DNA from: Euprymna scolopes
Taxonomy: Eukaryota; Mollusca; Cephalopoda; Sepiida; Sepiolidae
Assembly: GCA_024364805.1 (NCBI GenBank)
Contig: CM044504.1
Span: 106,493,205 to 106,557,204, forward strand
DNA: 64,000 nucleotides
Direction: 5' to 3'
Positions within the stretch are counted from its first letter, which is position 1. Every line of letters starts with the position of its first letter. The position numbers and the translations under genes were made by a program. Positions 61,001 to 63,194 of the stretch are shown one piece after another. Under the pieces are notes generated by a model. It saw nothing but the letters and a program-made list of their open reading frames with translations. It did not search any database and was not told the DNA's origin.

Positions 61001-62442
61001 TTCCTGATTCTGATAGAATTATGAATTCTGATCTAAATTCCTGATTATGATACAATTACCAATTCTTTCTTTAAAAATCTCTAAATATTTAGAGTTTTGG
61101 TTTTTTTTTTTAAATTTTCTGGTTACTATTAAAAACCCATGTAATATGTGAATATATTTTCACAAACGTAAAATATAGTTGTTGGGGGTAATATATAGAT
61201 TTTAGTTTTGCTGGTAGCTTAAAATCAATAAGTATTTCTTTTTATCATTAGTACTAGCAATGAAAAATAAAATAAATAAATAAATAAAAGAATCATTTTT
61301 GGCATTGTAACATACACACATTTTTCTGATACCACGAAAAGTGCCGATGTTTCCATATTTCGATTAATCATCCCAACACTAATATTTATGTATATTTATG
61401 TATATGTTGTATATTTATGTATATTTATGTATATGTTGTAATTGGTGTAAGTTTTGAATCCCTCATCACCAGTGTTGTAACCTTGCAGGTTGGTAATAAT
61501 CAGAACAAAACTTGGGCTGTCACTGTTGAAGATACAAACAGGTTTAGATCTGCTCTTCAAGACAAGAGGCACATAGGCAATCTGAGAGAAGATCTTGTCA
61601 TCCCTTCTTATCTTAAGGCGTGGAAGATTGAAATGGTTTGGGGATGTGAAGAGAATGAATAAGAACTTGGACAACACAGTGTCCTTTGATGTCAAAAGGC
61701 AAATACTGCGGCCAACCAAAGAAGGGATGGTCGGACAACATCAAGGTTGACCTTCATACTCTAAACAGCACAAAGCATCTGGTCAGTGATCGTAATGCCT
61801 GGAGAGCAGCCATCAATGCCAACAGTAACACTACAAGAAGGCATCCAACTCCAACAGCTAGGAACAGAAGACGTCAAACCATGCGGTAGTAATAGTAGTA
61901 AAAACAGTAATATACTTAAAAAAAAAGCAGTAGATCAAAATATAATTTAAATACACTCTCCTCTCTCTCCAGAGATACCTAACTCTATATATCGTTTCTT
62001 GGTTTAGGCCTCTTCATCAGCCAGAAAAAGAAAAAAAACATGCAGAAAACACACATCGTTTGTATTTATTAATATGGATTTCATTTTTTTTTTTTATATC
62101 TTGTCTTTTCAGGCTGCCCTCAGCAAAGAGTATGATGAACTGGAAGAAAAGGCTGGCAATCCGGGACGGCACTGCAGTAGCCGTATGAGTTACCAGGACG
62201 ACAGTGGTGAGGACAGTGATGATGAGGACAATGGCTCAAAGGTTTCCCGATCAGGACGTGTGACTAATGGTGTTTCATATGAGGAATTTACGGTTCTGTC
62301 ACGCCGTGTTGATCGCATGGAACATTCCATTGGAAGCATTGTATCCAAAATTGATGCAGTTCTCGTAAAACTTGAAGCTATGGAAAAAGCAAAAATAAAA
62401 CGCAGAGAGACAATGGCCAAAATGCTTGACAGCATTACTGAG
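6963..62442 (+). CDS. PKD2: polycystin-2 (TRPP2 cation channel), 12 exons, 3' end outside window
   Basis: Join of 6963-7176, 32841-32954, 39770-39897, 43109-43365, 46081-46305, 48024-48186, 48896-49132, 53241-53422, 54854-55073, 55881-56014, 60807-60924 and 62113-62442: 2322 bases, 774 codons, no stop. Polycystin-2 is a tetrameric Ca2+-permeable cation channel of ER and cilia, often paired with polycystin-1. Visible: S1 (~96-116), TOP domain (~117-312) with Cys201/Cys214 and sequons at N198, N267, N273, S2 (~343-364), S3 (~378-400), S4 (~426-446), S5 (~468-494), pore filter LGD (514-516), S6 (~531-554), EF-hand loops (607-618 and 641-652), acidic linker (~693-704) and coiled coil (~725-774). 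The N-terminus is about 130 residues shorter than human. Human PKD2 has roughly 95 residues after this point, so a final exon should lie downstream. Confidence 0.97.
8321..8344. repeat. (TA)n microsatellite
   Basis: Short TA repeat within AT-rich intronic DNA. Confidence 0.9.
8600..8840 (+). repeat. intron-1 local repeat, copy 1
   Basis: Shares 'cctttgcgttttatttattta', 'cgtacgatcttacga', 'accaccttgtcacttgga' and 'acccggaaataggggatc' with 10140-10345. Its right end ('tgcataaatacc...actttgtaagt') recurs at 12248-12300. Confidence 0.8.
10140..10345 (+). repeat. intron-1 local repeat, copy 2
   Basis: Second copy of the block at 8600-8770, about 1.5 kb downstream in the same orientation, with small indels and a short internal duplication of 'gttaatgataaa'. 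Confidence 0.8.
11137..11432. mobile_element. foldback (MITE-like) element
   Basis: Left end 'tttatttactttgaaacaaa' (11153 on) is mirrored by 'tttgtttcaaagtaaataaa' (11392 on). The inverted similarity extends outward through 'attttaaag' and inward to 'gccaagtctg'/'cagacttgc', giving arms of roughly 50-60 bp around a ~170-bp centre with no coding capacity. Confidence 0.7.
12305..12392 (-). repeat. inverted LINE family A 3' UTR piece at the 5' side of a LINE copy
   Basis: Reads as the reverse complement of the family A tail: 'aaggccttgaacccacttga' and 'ggataagggtt', matching 28665-28700. It joins directly to the forward LINE body at about 12392. Confidence 0.7.
12392..14237 (+). mobile_element. 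LINE family A (non-LTR retrotransposon), long copy
   Basis: The translation gives a continuous series of non-LTR RT blocks across at least two frames: [32 protein letters not shown] (12353-13081), then [21 protein letters not shown] at 13269-13280, and [29 protein letters not shown] (13464-13952). The 3' tail ends 'ggccttgataagtggtgac' and an A-run (14225). No apurinic endonuclease domain is present, so it is 5'-truncated. Frame changes and a missing base in the RT region show decay. Superfamily I/Jockey/CR1-like from motif style. Confidence 0.88.
14255..14325 (+). repeat. fragment shared with the inverted pair at 33464-33790
   Basis: 'cagtagtctgaataatcca' and 'tctcatctcaaaaattcaga' occur here and in the Penelope-type ends at 33464-33530 and 33744-33770. 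Confidence 0.55.
15012..15045. repeat. (TATG)n microsatellite
   Basis: About eight TATG units. Confidence 0.95.
15215..15325 (-). repeat. tRNA-like SINE head (pol III promoter boxes)
   Basis: On the minus strand, TGGCCGTAACAG (15298-15309) resembles box A and GGGTTCGAGCC (15241-15251) is a good box B, spaced by about 47 bases. A T-run follows on the minus strand. No cloverleaf was established, so it reads as a tRNA-derived SINE head or tRNA relic rather than a gene. Confidence 0.45.
15600..15850 (+). repeat. dispersed repeat truncated by the assembly gap
   Basis: 'ctttgacccctattatga', 'tgttttgggctcaaatcaag' and 'tctcaaaggtcaaatcg' recur at 16917-17070 in the same order. The copy ends at the N run. 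Confidence 0.8.
15851..16735. other. assembly gap (885 N)
   Basis: A run of N. The sequence on its right side (cttaaaattgacagagtta) matches the end of the next repeat copy at 17171, so the gap is internal to a repeat. Confidence 1.
16736..17250 (+). repeat. second copy of the gap-spanning repeat, with (CA)n
   Basis: 16736-16830 is the end of the first copy. After an ACTAGC-type start (16830-16880) and an A-run, 16905-17205 repeats the 15690-15850 sequence and continues past where the first copy enters the gap. It ends in (CA)n at 17204-17246. Confidence 0.75.
17289..17545. mobile_element. foldback element with ~90-bp inverted arms
   Basis: Left arm 17289-17380 ('ggaaaagatattgatcaga'...'gggaatacaatacagtgtgt') is mirrored by the right arm 17450-17541 ('acacactgtattgtattcc'...'atcaatatcttttcc'). 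The ~70-bp centre has no open frame. Confidence 0.8.
17629..17692. repeat. (TA)n microsatellite
   Basis: About 64 bp of TA, followed by 'aaactagttg'. Confidence 0.95.
19424..19484 (+). repeat. two-unit tandem repeat of ~31 bp
   Basis: 'tgtacatttagaaaacaagt' plus 'tattattta' occurs twice in a row. Confidence 0.85.
19524..19572. repeat. near-perfect palindrome
   Basis: The core 'tggcaagtaagcttactt' continues to 'gcca', flanked by complementary 'taaaatatactt'/'aagtatatttta'. It would fold to a hairpin with almost no loop. Confidence 0.85.
19680..19894. mobile_element. foldback element with ~57-bp inverted arms
   Basis: 'tatttaatttcaagtaaaca' ... 'aataatgctactgttt' at the left is mirrored by 'aaacagtagcattgttat' ... 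'gtttacttgaaattaaata' at the right. The centre is about 100 bp and non-coding. Confidence 0.8.
19960..21090 (-). pseudogene. mariner-type transposase relic
   Basis: Minus-strand frames carry mariner transposase blocks in the right order: a helix-turn-helix region like WFxKFxSGD (20692-21078), TSDEKCILY with the first catalytic D (about 20500), FVWWTG/HYELLP (20237-20509), FINDNTRP with the second D, and [14 protein letters not shown] with the third (19981-20280). The frame is broken several times, so no functional transposase is encoded. Terminal repeats were not clearly resolved. Confidence 0.85.
21138..21785 (+). repeat. dispersed ACTAGC-type repeat, copy 2
   Basis: Opens with 'actagcagggagacccgaca' after a TA tract and follows copy 1 (3918-4640) throughout, without its internal duplication. 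The end, 'aaaatttcataaaaatctgc' then 'cagccatttcggag', resembles the conserved 3' end of similar elements in other invertebrates. Confidence 0.7.
21866..22113 (-). mobile_element. pogo-like MITE, copy 1
   Basis: The reverse complement starts 'cagtagaaccctgggatacg' and matches 39437-39640 across most of its length ('aggttacgatgtggaatacg', 'tttttccagcccctggtta'). A TA flanks the CAGTAGAACC end, as in pogo/Tc1-type targets. The class is assigned from the end sequence only. Confidence 0.6.
22383..22455 (+). repeat. Penelope-type end fragment
   Basis: 'ccctgatgaagacggctg' followed 25 bases on by 'atccaaaacatgg' resembles the CUGAUGA...GAAAC layout, with the GAAA box mutated. Confidence 0.35.
22475..22830 (-). 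mobile_element. LINE family B 3' end (part 1 of an interrupted copy)
   Basis: Reverse complement of the family B tail seen at 50000-50310 ('gacatgcagaagttcaagtg', 'tagtagccccctac'). It continues at 23150-23330 after an inserted family A end. Confidence 0.8.
22832..23150 (+). mobile_element. LINE family A 3' end inserted in family B
   Basis: Follows the family A tail ('ctgcacgcctgtggaactct', 'ccttgataagtggtgacca') and ends in an A-run at 23133-23151. It splits a minus-strand family B copy. Confidence 0.8.
23151..23330 (-). mobile_element. LINE family B (part 2 of the interrupted copy)
   Basis: Minus-strand translation gives [18 protein letters not shown], the coding segment immediately upstream of the 22475-22830 part in the intact copy at 49245-50317. 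Confidence 0.75.
23489..23825. mobile_element. mariner-type MITE, 337 bp, TA target duplication
   Basis: Ends 'caaggggcgttctaaaagta' and, inverted, 'caagggtcgttccaaaagta', each beside TA. The shared inner part 'atgcctcctattttt' makes arms of about 36 bp. It has no open frame. Relatives lie at 32471-32759, 44935-45062 and 49160-50594. Confidence 0.85.
23984..24012. repeat. (TA)n microsatellite
   Basis: TA repeat after a repeat-like segment (23860-23980) related to the 16990-17050 family ('agaccaaaaatt', 'gagtttggtaga'). Confidence 0.9.
24655..25000 (+). mobile_element. LINE family A 3' end
   Basis: 'ttagctacaaccactatcaa' through 'gatcttgataagtggtgact'-type tail and a broken A-run; only the last ~345 bases are present. 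Confidence 0.8.
25829..26235 (+). repeat. minisatellite, three units of ~113-150 bp
   Basis: Each unit begins 'gccattaaactaataggc' or a close variant (25829, 25942, 26083) followed by TG/CA-rich DNA with ACATACATG blocks. Length differences between units come from the TG/CA part. Confidence 0.85.
26245..26370 (+). repeat. tandem repeat, five units of 25 bp
   Basis: The unit begins 'acataaaattgttcaattaa' and holds the inner palindrome AATTGNTCAATT. Units start at 26245, 26270, 26295, 26320 and 26345. Confidence 0.95.
26385..26540 (-). repeat. Penelope-type end fragment with hammerhead-like core
   Basis: The minus strand reads CTGACGA (near 26505) then GGCTGAAACC (near 26485), the CUGANGA...GAAA order. 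The adjoining 'aattggaattcatt' and 'gagatgagtatta' recur at 47165-47195. Confidence 0.45.
27205..27640 (-). mobile_element. LINE family C 3' end, rearranged
   Basis: Reverse complement of the family C tail ('catgaagccacttgatgtaa', 'ggagatgcttattgtcctta'). The 'gagatgcctattgacc' block recurs at 27557, so the copy is duplicated or interrupted internally. Confidence 0.65.
27672..27692. repeat. (TA)n microsatellite
   Basis: Short TA repeat. Confidence 0.85.
28645..30480 (-). mobile_element. LINE family A, long minus-strand copy
   Basis: From the 3' tail at 28645 ('caagggagtcatcacttgtc') the minus strand reads back through C-terminal blocks (28947-29320), [14 protein letters not shown] and IYTDN in place of the catalytic YADD (about 29570), and [16 protein letters not shown] (30133-30429). 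The changed catalytic motif and several frame breaks mean no active enzyme. The order matches 12392-14237. Confidence 0.85.
30798..30880 (+). repeat. diverged U2-type SINE fragment (candidate)
   Basis: 'ctgttctcagtcagtgaagg' and 'caattatttttgtaccaat' followed by 'agagttccc' parallel the middle of the U2-headed repeat at 59840-59920. Only this middle part is recognisable. Confidence 0.35.
31430..31800 (+). mobile_element. LINE C-terminal fragment (RTE-like), decayed
   Basis: Broken translation with '[13 protein letters not shown]'-like and '[16 protein letters not shown]'-like segments resembles the end of RTE-type LINE proteins. Flanking 60-bp segments at 31325-31390 and 31845-31900 are direct repeats of each other. 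Confidence 0.5.
32140..32465 (+). mobile_element. LINE family B 3' end
   Basis: 'cccatcgccgcagtgttgca', 'gacgagctcatagc' and 'tgtactaacatgttgaaat' follow the intact family B copy at 49900-50220. Confidence 0.75.
32471..32759. mobile_element. mariner-type MITE with TA flanks, 80 bp upstream of PKD2 exon 2
   Basis: Ends 'cgatggtcgttccaaagtaa' and 'aggcattacttttgaaatg', each beside TA; same family as 23489-23825 in the other orientation. It abuts a LINE family B tail. Confidence 0.8.
32841..32954 (+). CDS. PKD2: PKD2 exon 2 (S1)
   Basis: 114 bases, phase 1 to phase 1, between ttttcag and GTAAGT. It encodes [11 protein letters not shown] and [16 protein letters not shown], matching human LWGTRLMEE and the first membrane segment. 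Human exon 2 is, from memory, also 114 bases. Confidence 0.95.
33464..33790. repeat. inverted pair of Penelope-type ends
   Basis: 33464-33600 (minus) and 33655-33790 (plus) are mirror copies. Each has CCTGAAGAAGGT, then CGAAACNTTG and a 'gtgaataacact'-type tail, ending in 'aacagtagt'. The order CUGAAGA...GAAAC fits a hammerhead core (position 7 is variable), though stem II is weak. Confidence 0.55.
34292..34321. repeat. (TA)n microsatellite entering the gap
   Basis: TA repeat that ends at the N run. Confidence 0.9.
34322..34734. other. assembly gap (413 N)
   Basis: A run of N inside PKD2 intron 2, entered from a TA microsatellite. Confidence 1.
34735..36224. other. intron 2, mostly unrecognised
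   Basis: A reversed ACTAGC-type end is at 35430-35465, then a TA tract at 35487-35518. A box-B-like GGGTTCGAATACCC is on the minus strand at about 35061-35075 without a convincing box A. Otherwise nothing is seen. Confidence 0.5.
36225..36700 (+). mobile_element. LINE family A 3' end
   Basis: 'aatagacttcgtagcttagt', 'ggggatgcccttttc' and the tail 'ggccttgataagtgatgac' follow 13733-14225 closely. An A-rich end follows at 36690. Confidence 0.85.
36985..37300 (+). mobile_element. RTE/CR1-type LINE C-terminal fragment
   Basis: Translation [18 protein letters not shown]...[18 protein letters not shown] matches the common LINE end RLRWFGHVxRM. The frame reaches the 'grkkWeeV' region, where it stops. 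Confidence 0.7.
37412..37894 (+). mobile_element. hAT-like MITE with perfect 8-bp target duplication
   Basis: TAGTGATGGGACGATTCC at the left and its inverted form CGATTAATCATCCTAACATTA at the right (edge bases only). GATGAAAT lies directly outside both ends (37404-37411 and 37895-37902), an 8-bp duplication as hAT transposition makes. No transposase is encoded. Confidence 0.85.
38470..38503. repeat. (AT)n microsatellite
   Basis: AT repeat followed by a short GA repeat. Confidence 0.9.
38504..39436. other. intron 2, nothing recognised
   Basis: AT-rich non-coding DNA; no repeat family member or RNA gene was found. Confidence 0.45.
39437..39640 (+). mobile_element. pogo-like MITE, copy 2
   Basis: Begins 'cagtagaaccctggctccag' and matches the reverse complement of 21866-22113. 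Confidence 0.6.
39770..39897 (+). CDS. PKD2: PKD2 exon 3 (start of TOP domain)
   Basis: 128 bases after a T-rich tract and TTAG; donor GTAAGT. Encodes [20 protein letters not shown] and [12 protein letters not shown], matching human [20 protein letters not shown] and SMEDFWK. Confidence 0.95.
39954..40000 (+). repeat. 5S rRNA-like fragment
   Basis: 'accaaagttgagcttggtca' then 'gtacttagatgagtgac' matches the 5S internal promoter region, with a short deletion. Starts 57 bases after exon 3. Confidence 0.55.
40045..40219 (+). mobile_element. LINE family A 3' end, left part
   Basis: 'aggcttcgaaacctggtgat' through 'caaactttcacaaaa', interrupted at 40220 by a U2-headed SINE. Confidence 0.75.
40220..40400 (+). 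mobile_element. U2 snRNA-derived SINE, copy nested in a LINE
   Basis: Opens 'tttggtcaagatcaaagtgt' and 'agtatctgttctt', matching U2 snRNA from about nucleotide 16 to 47 including the GUAGUA branch-site recognition sequence. An Sm-like ATTTTTG lies about 90 bases on. The interrupted LINE resumes with TACA repeated on both sides. The 3' half parallels 59890-60000. Confidence 0.75.
40401..40720 (+). mobile_element. LINE family A 3' end, right part
   Basis: Resumes at 'tacaaccacaatcagcagtt' and ends with 'gtcttggtaagtggcaac' and an A-run at 40708. Confidence 0.8.
40937..41117. mobile_element. short hAT-type foldback, copy 1
   Basis: 'tagggctgtgacaacagaat' and 'cattcttttgactctc' at the left are mirrored at the right ('gagtcaaaacaatg', 'gctgttatcacagcccta'). 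Flanking 8-mers GTTGTTAA and GTTATCAA agree at six of eight bases. Sister copy at 47262-47434. Confidence 0.8.
41609..41732 (+). repeat. 5S rRNA-derived SINE head
   Basis: About 122 bp follow invertebrate 5S rRNA end to end: 'acgttgatacaccggttccc', 'agatcaccaaagttaagca' (box A region), 'ctggccagtac', 'agatgggtgacc' (box C) and 'taggtgctgta'. Mismatches in the 5' arm and a small insertion mark it as a relic, not a working 5S gene. Confidence 0.8.
41733..42200 (+). repeat. probable body of the 5S-headed SINE
   Basis: Follows the 5S part without a break. 'gccactgcgctgaggaaggt' and 'agcaacccactcc' resemble the tail region of SINEs mobilised by RTE-type LINEs. The 3' limit is uncertain; similarity beyond 42050 was not established. 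Confidence 0.4.
42980..43068 (+). repeat. short dispersed repeat before exon 4
   Basis: 'tttccaaaattactggatt', 'ggcattgaataacctgaaaa' and 'gttgatatgcc' recur at 62556-62620. Confidence 0.7.
43109..43365 (+). CDS. PKD2: PKD2 exon 4 (TOP domain core)
   Basis: 257 bases, phase 0 to 2, acceptor TCTAG, donor GTAAGT. Encodes [30 protein letters not shown] and the cysteine pair C201/C214, spaced as in human C331/C344. NDS at 198 matches the human sequon at N328. Confidence 0.96.
43497..44032 (+). mobile_element. LINE family A 3' end
   Basis: Begins in the 'cagtcctgttgccacatctg' coding segment and ends 'ggccttgataagtggtgact', 130 bases after exon 4. Confidence 0.8.
44033..44934. other. intron 4, nothing recognised
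   Basis: AT-rich non-coding DNA without repeat matches. Confidence 0.5.
44935..45062. mobile_element. mariner-type MITE, one end
   Basis: 'gcataagttcagtcatcatg' to 'ccactacttttggaacatcc' matches the right half of 32471-32759. Confidence 0.75.
45085..45121. repeat. (TTA)n microsatellite
   Basis: TTA repeat directly adjoining the tail of a minus-strand LINE. Confidence 0.9.
45122..45420 (-). mobile_element. LINE family B 3' end
   Basis: Reverse complement of the family B tail ('ttcaccccaaacaaggcaca', 'gacatgcagaaattc'), parallel to 22475-22750. Confidence 0.8.
45953..46004. repeat. (TA)n microsatellite
   Basis: TA repeat about 75 bases upstream of exon 5. Confidence 0.95.
46081..46305 (+). 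CDS. PKD2: PKD2 exon 5 (TOP domain)
   Basis: 225 bases, phase 2 to 2, acceptor TTTGTAG, donor GTAATT. Encodes [18 protein letters not shown] and [21 protein letters not shown], close to human LNGSSHWGIIATYSGAGY and [20 protein letters not shown]. Sequons NLS (267) and NET (273). Human exon 5 is, from memory, also 225 bases. Confidence 0.97.
46421..46700 (-). mobile_element. hAT-like MITE, diverged copy
   Basis: 'taatgttggaatgattaatt', 'gaacattttgaagtatag' and 'tttttcattgctggtac' follow the reverse of 37412-37894. The far end is unclear. Confidence 0.6.
46810..46885. repeat. (CT)n-rich tract
   Basis: CT dinucleotides with interruptions, ending in a short CA repeat. Confidence 0.9.
47262..47434. 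mobile_element. short hAT-type foldback with perfect 8-bp duplication
   Basis: 173 bp, ends 'tagggctaggacaacagca' and mirrored 'tctgttgtcatagtccta'. ATCATGAC is present directly outside both ends (47254-47261 and 47435-47442). Confidence 0.9.
48024..48186 (+). CDS. PKD2: PKD2 exon 6 (end of TOP domain, S2)
   Basis: 163 bases, phase 2 to 0, acceptor TTTCAG, donor GTATGG. Encodes [21 protein letters not shown] and the S2 segment [13 protein letters not shown]. Confidence 0.96.
48187..48895 (+). other. PKD2 intron 6, with a copy of the exon 6 donor region
   Basis: 48341-48377 repeats 48180-48216 ('gtatggtggcctttaa' with 'gtaacttt'), including the GTATGG donor. The rest is AT-rich and unrecognised. 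Confidence 0.8.
48896..49132 (+). CDS. PKD2: PKD2 exon 7 (S3 and S4)
   Basis: 237 bases, phase 0 to 0, acceptor TTCACAG, donor GTAATT. Encodes [20 protein letters not shown] (S3) and [18 protein letters not shown] (S4). The intron before it sits 22 codons upstream of the human exon 6/7 boundary as I recall it. Confidence 0.96.
49245..50195 (+). CDS. LINE reverse transcriptase C-terminal part
   Basis: About 316 codons without a stop, starting at the insertion edge in mid-RT. Visible: [21 protein letters not shown] (motif B region; GTG at 49311 is internal), [10 protein letters not shown] with the catalytic [29 protein letters not shown] and [20 protein letters not shown]. No endonuclease domain and no own start codon, so it cannot be an autonomous enzyme. 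Superfamily I/Jockey/CR1-like; it serves as reference for the other family B fragments. Confidence 0.85.
   Translation, partial: DKRKIQVVRDGRTSKQYDINAGVPQGSILGPLLFLIFINDLPVRWIYKIVCEIGMYADDTTLYNRNDRKTNEHISKEMAKTLEDDLQSVVEWGQKWMVTVNAAKIKLVSFNNYKKPSLPPIAMASDSLSESTSFKLLGLTFTGNMSWNNYIESNARAAAKKVGSLYRARQLLTPKSILYLYKATIHPCMEYCCHIWAGASATSLSLLDKVQKRVANLIGPELASKLQPLSHQRNVASLCLFYKYFNGECSGELQTLVPPRCRHPRQTRQAAKSHPHIVEIPRCKRSFDSPEPLDSGIPFQVPASPTVLTCRSSSVT
49245..50317 (+). mobile_element. LINE family B, young 5'-truncated copy
   Basis: The best preserved LINE here. An open frame runs from 49245 to 50195, then a 3' UTR 'ttgcctt..gggatgaaaat' and an A-run. ATCTTA (49239-49244) and ATCTTTA (50318-50324) flank it as a near-exact target duplication. 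Confidence 0.85.
50600..52576. other. intron 7, nothing recognised
   Basis: About 2 kb of AT-rich DNA without open frames, RNA-like motifs or matches to the local repeat families. 'gttgtgtagcagt' occurs twice near 51320-51375. Confidence 0.5.
52577..52915 (-). mobile_element. hAT-like MITE, diverged copy
   Basis: Ends 'tagtgtttagatgattaatc' and 'ggaatcatctaatcacta' match the family at 37412, reversed. No target duplication is visible. Confidence 0.7.
53241..53422 (+). CDS. PKD2: PKD2 exon 8 (S4-S5 linker, S5)
   Basis: 182 bases, phase 0 to 2, acceptor TTTTGCAG, donor GTACGT. Encodes [39 protein letters not shown] and [11 protein letters not shown], very close to human NFNRTMSQLSTTMSRCAKD and FGTQVDDFSTF. 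Human exon 8 is, from memory, also 182 bases. Confidence 0.97.
53548..53640 (+). repeat. tandem repeat, ~31-33 bp unit, three copies
   Basis: 'cattacaatattatatatta' followed by 'ctgcatgt', repeated three times with changes. Confidence 0.8.
54110..54325 (+). repeat. degenerate tandem repeat
   Basis: 'attcacaattttatagggtc' plus 'acatt' recurs about six times with indels. Confidence 0.75.
54560..54605 (-). repeat. ACTAGC-type repeat end
   Basis: The minus strand begins 'actagctgtaccgatccagc' then 'attgcccagga', the ACTAGC...TTGCCCGG pattern seen at 16830 and 21138. Confidence 0.55.
54854..55073 (+). CDS. PKD2: PKD2 exon 9 (pore helix, filter, S6)
   Basis: 220 bases, phase 2 to 0; the acceptor follows a nearly pure ~48-base T tract; donor GTAAGT. 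Encodes [12 protein letters not shown] with the selectivity filter LGD (514-516) and S6 ending [17 protein letters not shown], nearly identical to human. Its length equals human exons 9 and 10 combined (121+99, from memory). Confidence 0.97.
55266..55433 (+). repeat. diverged U2-headed SINE
   Basis: 'acaaagtctagtagctgttc' recalls U2 'atcaaagtgtagtatctgttc'. 'tcggtcagtaaaggaaa', 'gaggcaattttta', 'gcgccccttttt', 'ggagctgaattaccccacat' follow 59855-59970 in order. Confidence 0.6.
55485..55690 (+). repeat. dispersed repeat left of exon 10
   Basis: 'ctgattaatagaaactggct', 'atttggaaactgatcactga' and 'ctttttacttacctc' recur in order at 56632-56800 on the other side of exon 10. Confidence 0.75.
55881..56014 (+). 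CDS. PKD2: PKD2 exon 10 (EF-hand 1)
   Basis: 134 bases, phase 0 to 2, acceptor TCTCCAG, donor GTAAGT. Loop [12 protein letters not shown] (607-618) has D, N, D, H, D, E at the six calcium positions: a canonical site. Human polycystin-2 is degenerate here. Confidence 0.95.
56625..56820 (+). repeat. dispersed repeat right of exon 10
   Basis: Second copy of 55485-55690, same orientation. Confidence 0.75.
57000..57560 (-). mobile_element. LINE family C 3' part
   Basis: Reverse complement of the family C tail ('cgtcacttgatataaggagc') and its coding end ('gattcgtcagcccaaatatg', the YCCHIWA-type region). Broken frame. Confidence 0.7.
57838..58070 (+). mobile_element. LINE family B 3' end
   Basis: 'aacaagcagcaaaatcccac', 'cttctactctaatagtttct' and 'tgtactaacatgcagaagtt' with an A-run at 58068. 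Confidence 0.8.
58250..59785 (+). mobile_element. LINE family B, longer decayed copy (left part)
   Basis: Contains reverse transcriptase blocks in broken frames: the RT entry region near 58700-58760, '[15 protein letters not shown]' at about 58935-58975, 'GVPRGSIL' at 59094, and [20 protein letters not shown] at 59288 with [13 protein letters not shown]. Many frame breaks. Interrupted at 59786 by the U2-headed SINE. Confidence 0.85.
59786..60322 (+). mobile_element. U2 snRNA-derived SINE, apparently complete
   Basis: Begins 'cttggcctttttggtcaaga', then 'tcaaagtatagtatctgtt', matching U2 snRNA from about nucleotide 6 through the branch-site region. 'gggacaattattatttttgg' resembles the U2 segment leading to the Sm site. 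A 3' body has two 207-bp-spaced copies of a module with ATCTGTTCCGGCAGAT and a GTGGGGGCAACCCCAC-type hairpin. AGATGTT lies on both sides (59779-59785, 60323-60329), inside a LINE, showing insertion. No coding capacity. Confidence 0.8.
60323..60560 (+). mobile_element. LINE family B, longer copy (right part)
   Basis: Resumes 'agatgttagaaagtcttcta' and follows the family B 3' UTR to 'gggtgaaaatgcaatcaaaa'. Confidence 0.85.
60807..60924 (+). CDS. PKD2: PKD2 exon 11 (EF-hand 2)
   Basis: 118 bases, phase 2 to 0, acceptor TCTGCAG, donor GTAAGT. Encodes [20 protein letters not shown]; loop [12 protein letters not shown] (641-652) has D, D, D, backbone V, D, E. Human exon 12 is, from memory, also 118 bases. 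Confidence 0.97.
60976..61381 (+). mobile_element. hAT-like MITE with perfect 8-bp duplication
   Basis: 'tagtgatgggacgattcc' to 'gattaatcatcccaacacta'. ATATTTAT flanks both sides (60968-60975, 61382-61389). Starts 51 bases after exon 11. Confidence 0.88.
61382..61440 (+). repeat. TATTTATG/TATATGTTG short tandem repeat
   Basis: 'tatttatgtatatttatgt' and 'atatgttgta' repeat twice. Confidence 0.85.
61450..61880 (+). mobile_element. RTE-type LINE C-terminal fragment
   Basis: Broken frames read WKIEMVWG, then [20 protein letters not shown] and [14 protein letters not shown], the end of RTE-like LINE proteins (GRPKKxW...DRxxWR). Not a host exon. Confidence 0.65.
61955..62025 (-). repeat. Penelope-type end fragment with hammerhead-like core
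   Basis: The minus strand reads GGCTGATGAAGAGG, CCTAAACC, then AAGAAACG: CUGAUGA followed by GAAAC with a possible short stem between. Lies 90 bases before exon 12. Confidence 0.45.
62113..62442 (+). CDS. PKD2: PKD2 exon 12 (acidic linker and coiled coil)
   Basis: 330 bases, phase 0 to 0, acceptor TTTTCAG, donor GTAACG. Encodes [14 protein letters not shown] (candidate CK2 sites S695, S699, near the place of human S812) and the coiled coil [20 protein letters not shown], almost identical to human. It corresponds to human exons 13 and 14 together. The remaining C-terminus should be in a later exon. Confidence 0.97.
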
Positions 62443-62539
62443 GTAACGGGTTTTAATGTCTTCAGATTTATCGCAAAATCAAACACAATTTTCATTTACA
62501 AAACAAGCAAACTAAACACCGTAAATAAATATTTGAAGG

Positions 62540-62632
62540 TATAAAGAACCTGGAGCATGAAATTTTTTTCCAAAATTACTGGATTTGGCATTAAATTACC
62601 TAAAAAGGGTTGATACGCCGTAAAACAAGACA
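62540..62632 (+). repeat. short dispersed repeat
   Basis: Matches 42980-43068. Confidence 0.7.
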
Positions 62633-62844
62633 ACAAAACCAAATCTGCTAGGAAAACCTTTGTAGGATGTGTTCTAAGGTTTGTTATTTTATGCCATAAT
62701 AGCATTACAGCTGTTAGTTTCCCTTTGAAGTAAGTGTCTCCAATTCTACCTACTTTCACCATTGCTTTATTTAGTTACCTTAAGTCATTTCTATCATGGC
62801 TTCATCCACTGAGCAAACTTTTTTGATACCCCCCAACAAAGGAG

Positions 62845-63130
62845 GAATTAGGCCTAGTAATTCGCTCTCGTTCGTCTGTTTGCACTTTTCTCAATAACTA
62901 TGCCTTGGATAATTTTGAAATTTTGCACAAACATTACTCATGATGAAAATAAGTTTTTTGCCAAAATCGATTTTCTGGGATAACTCTTGTTGCCCTCCTA
63001 GTGGTCATTATAGGGGTAAAATTGCCCCAAAATCGTTCATCTGTTCATTTTTAGCATTTTTGTTAATAACCACACTTTGAATTTTTTTGGAAATTTTGCA
63101 CAAACATTAGTCATAGTTAAAGTAAATTTT
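62845..63130 (+). repeat. two-unit repeat of ~150 bp
   Basis: 'gaaattttgcacaaacatta' followed by 'ctcat' or 'gtcat' occurs at about 62919 and 63090 with matching upstream text ('cgttcgtctg'/'cgttcatctg'). Confidence 0.65.
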
Positions 63131-63194
63131 TGTCGGAATGGATTTATTCACTTGTAGAGGGGGAACCCCACATACTCGGCTCATTTTATTTGGG

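Noticed and set aside
61417-61889. Possible extra PKD2 exon in intron 11
   Set aside because: The text matches RTE-type LINE C-termini, and exons 11 and 12 already join in phase.
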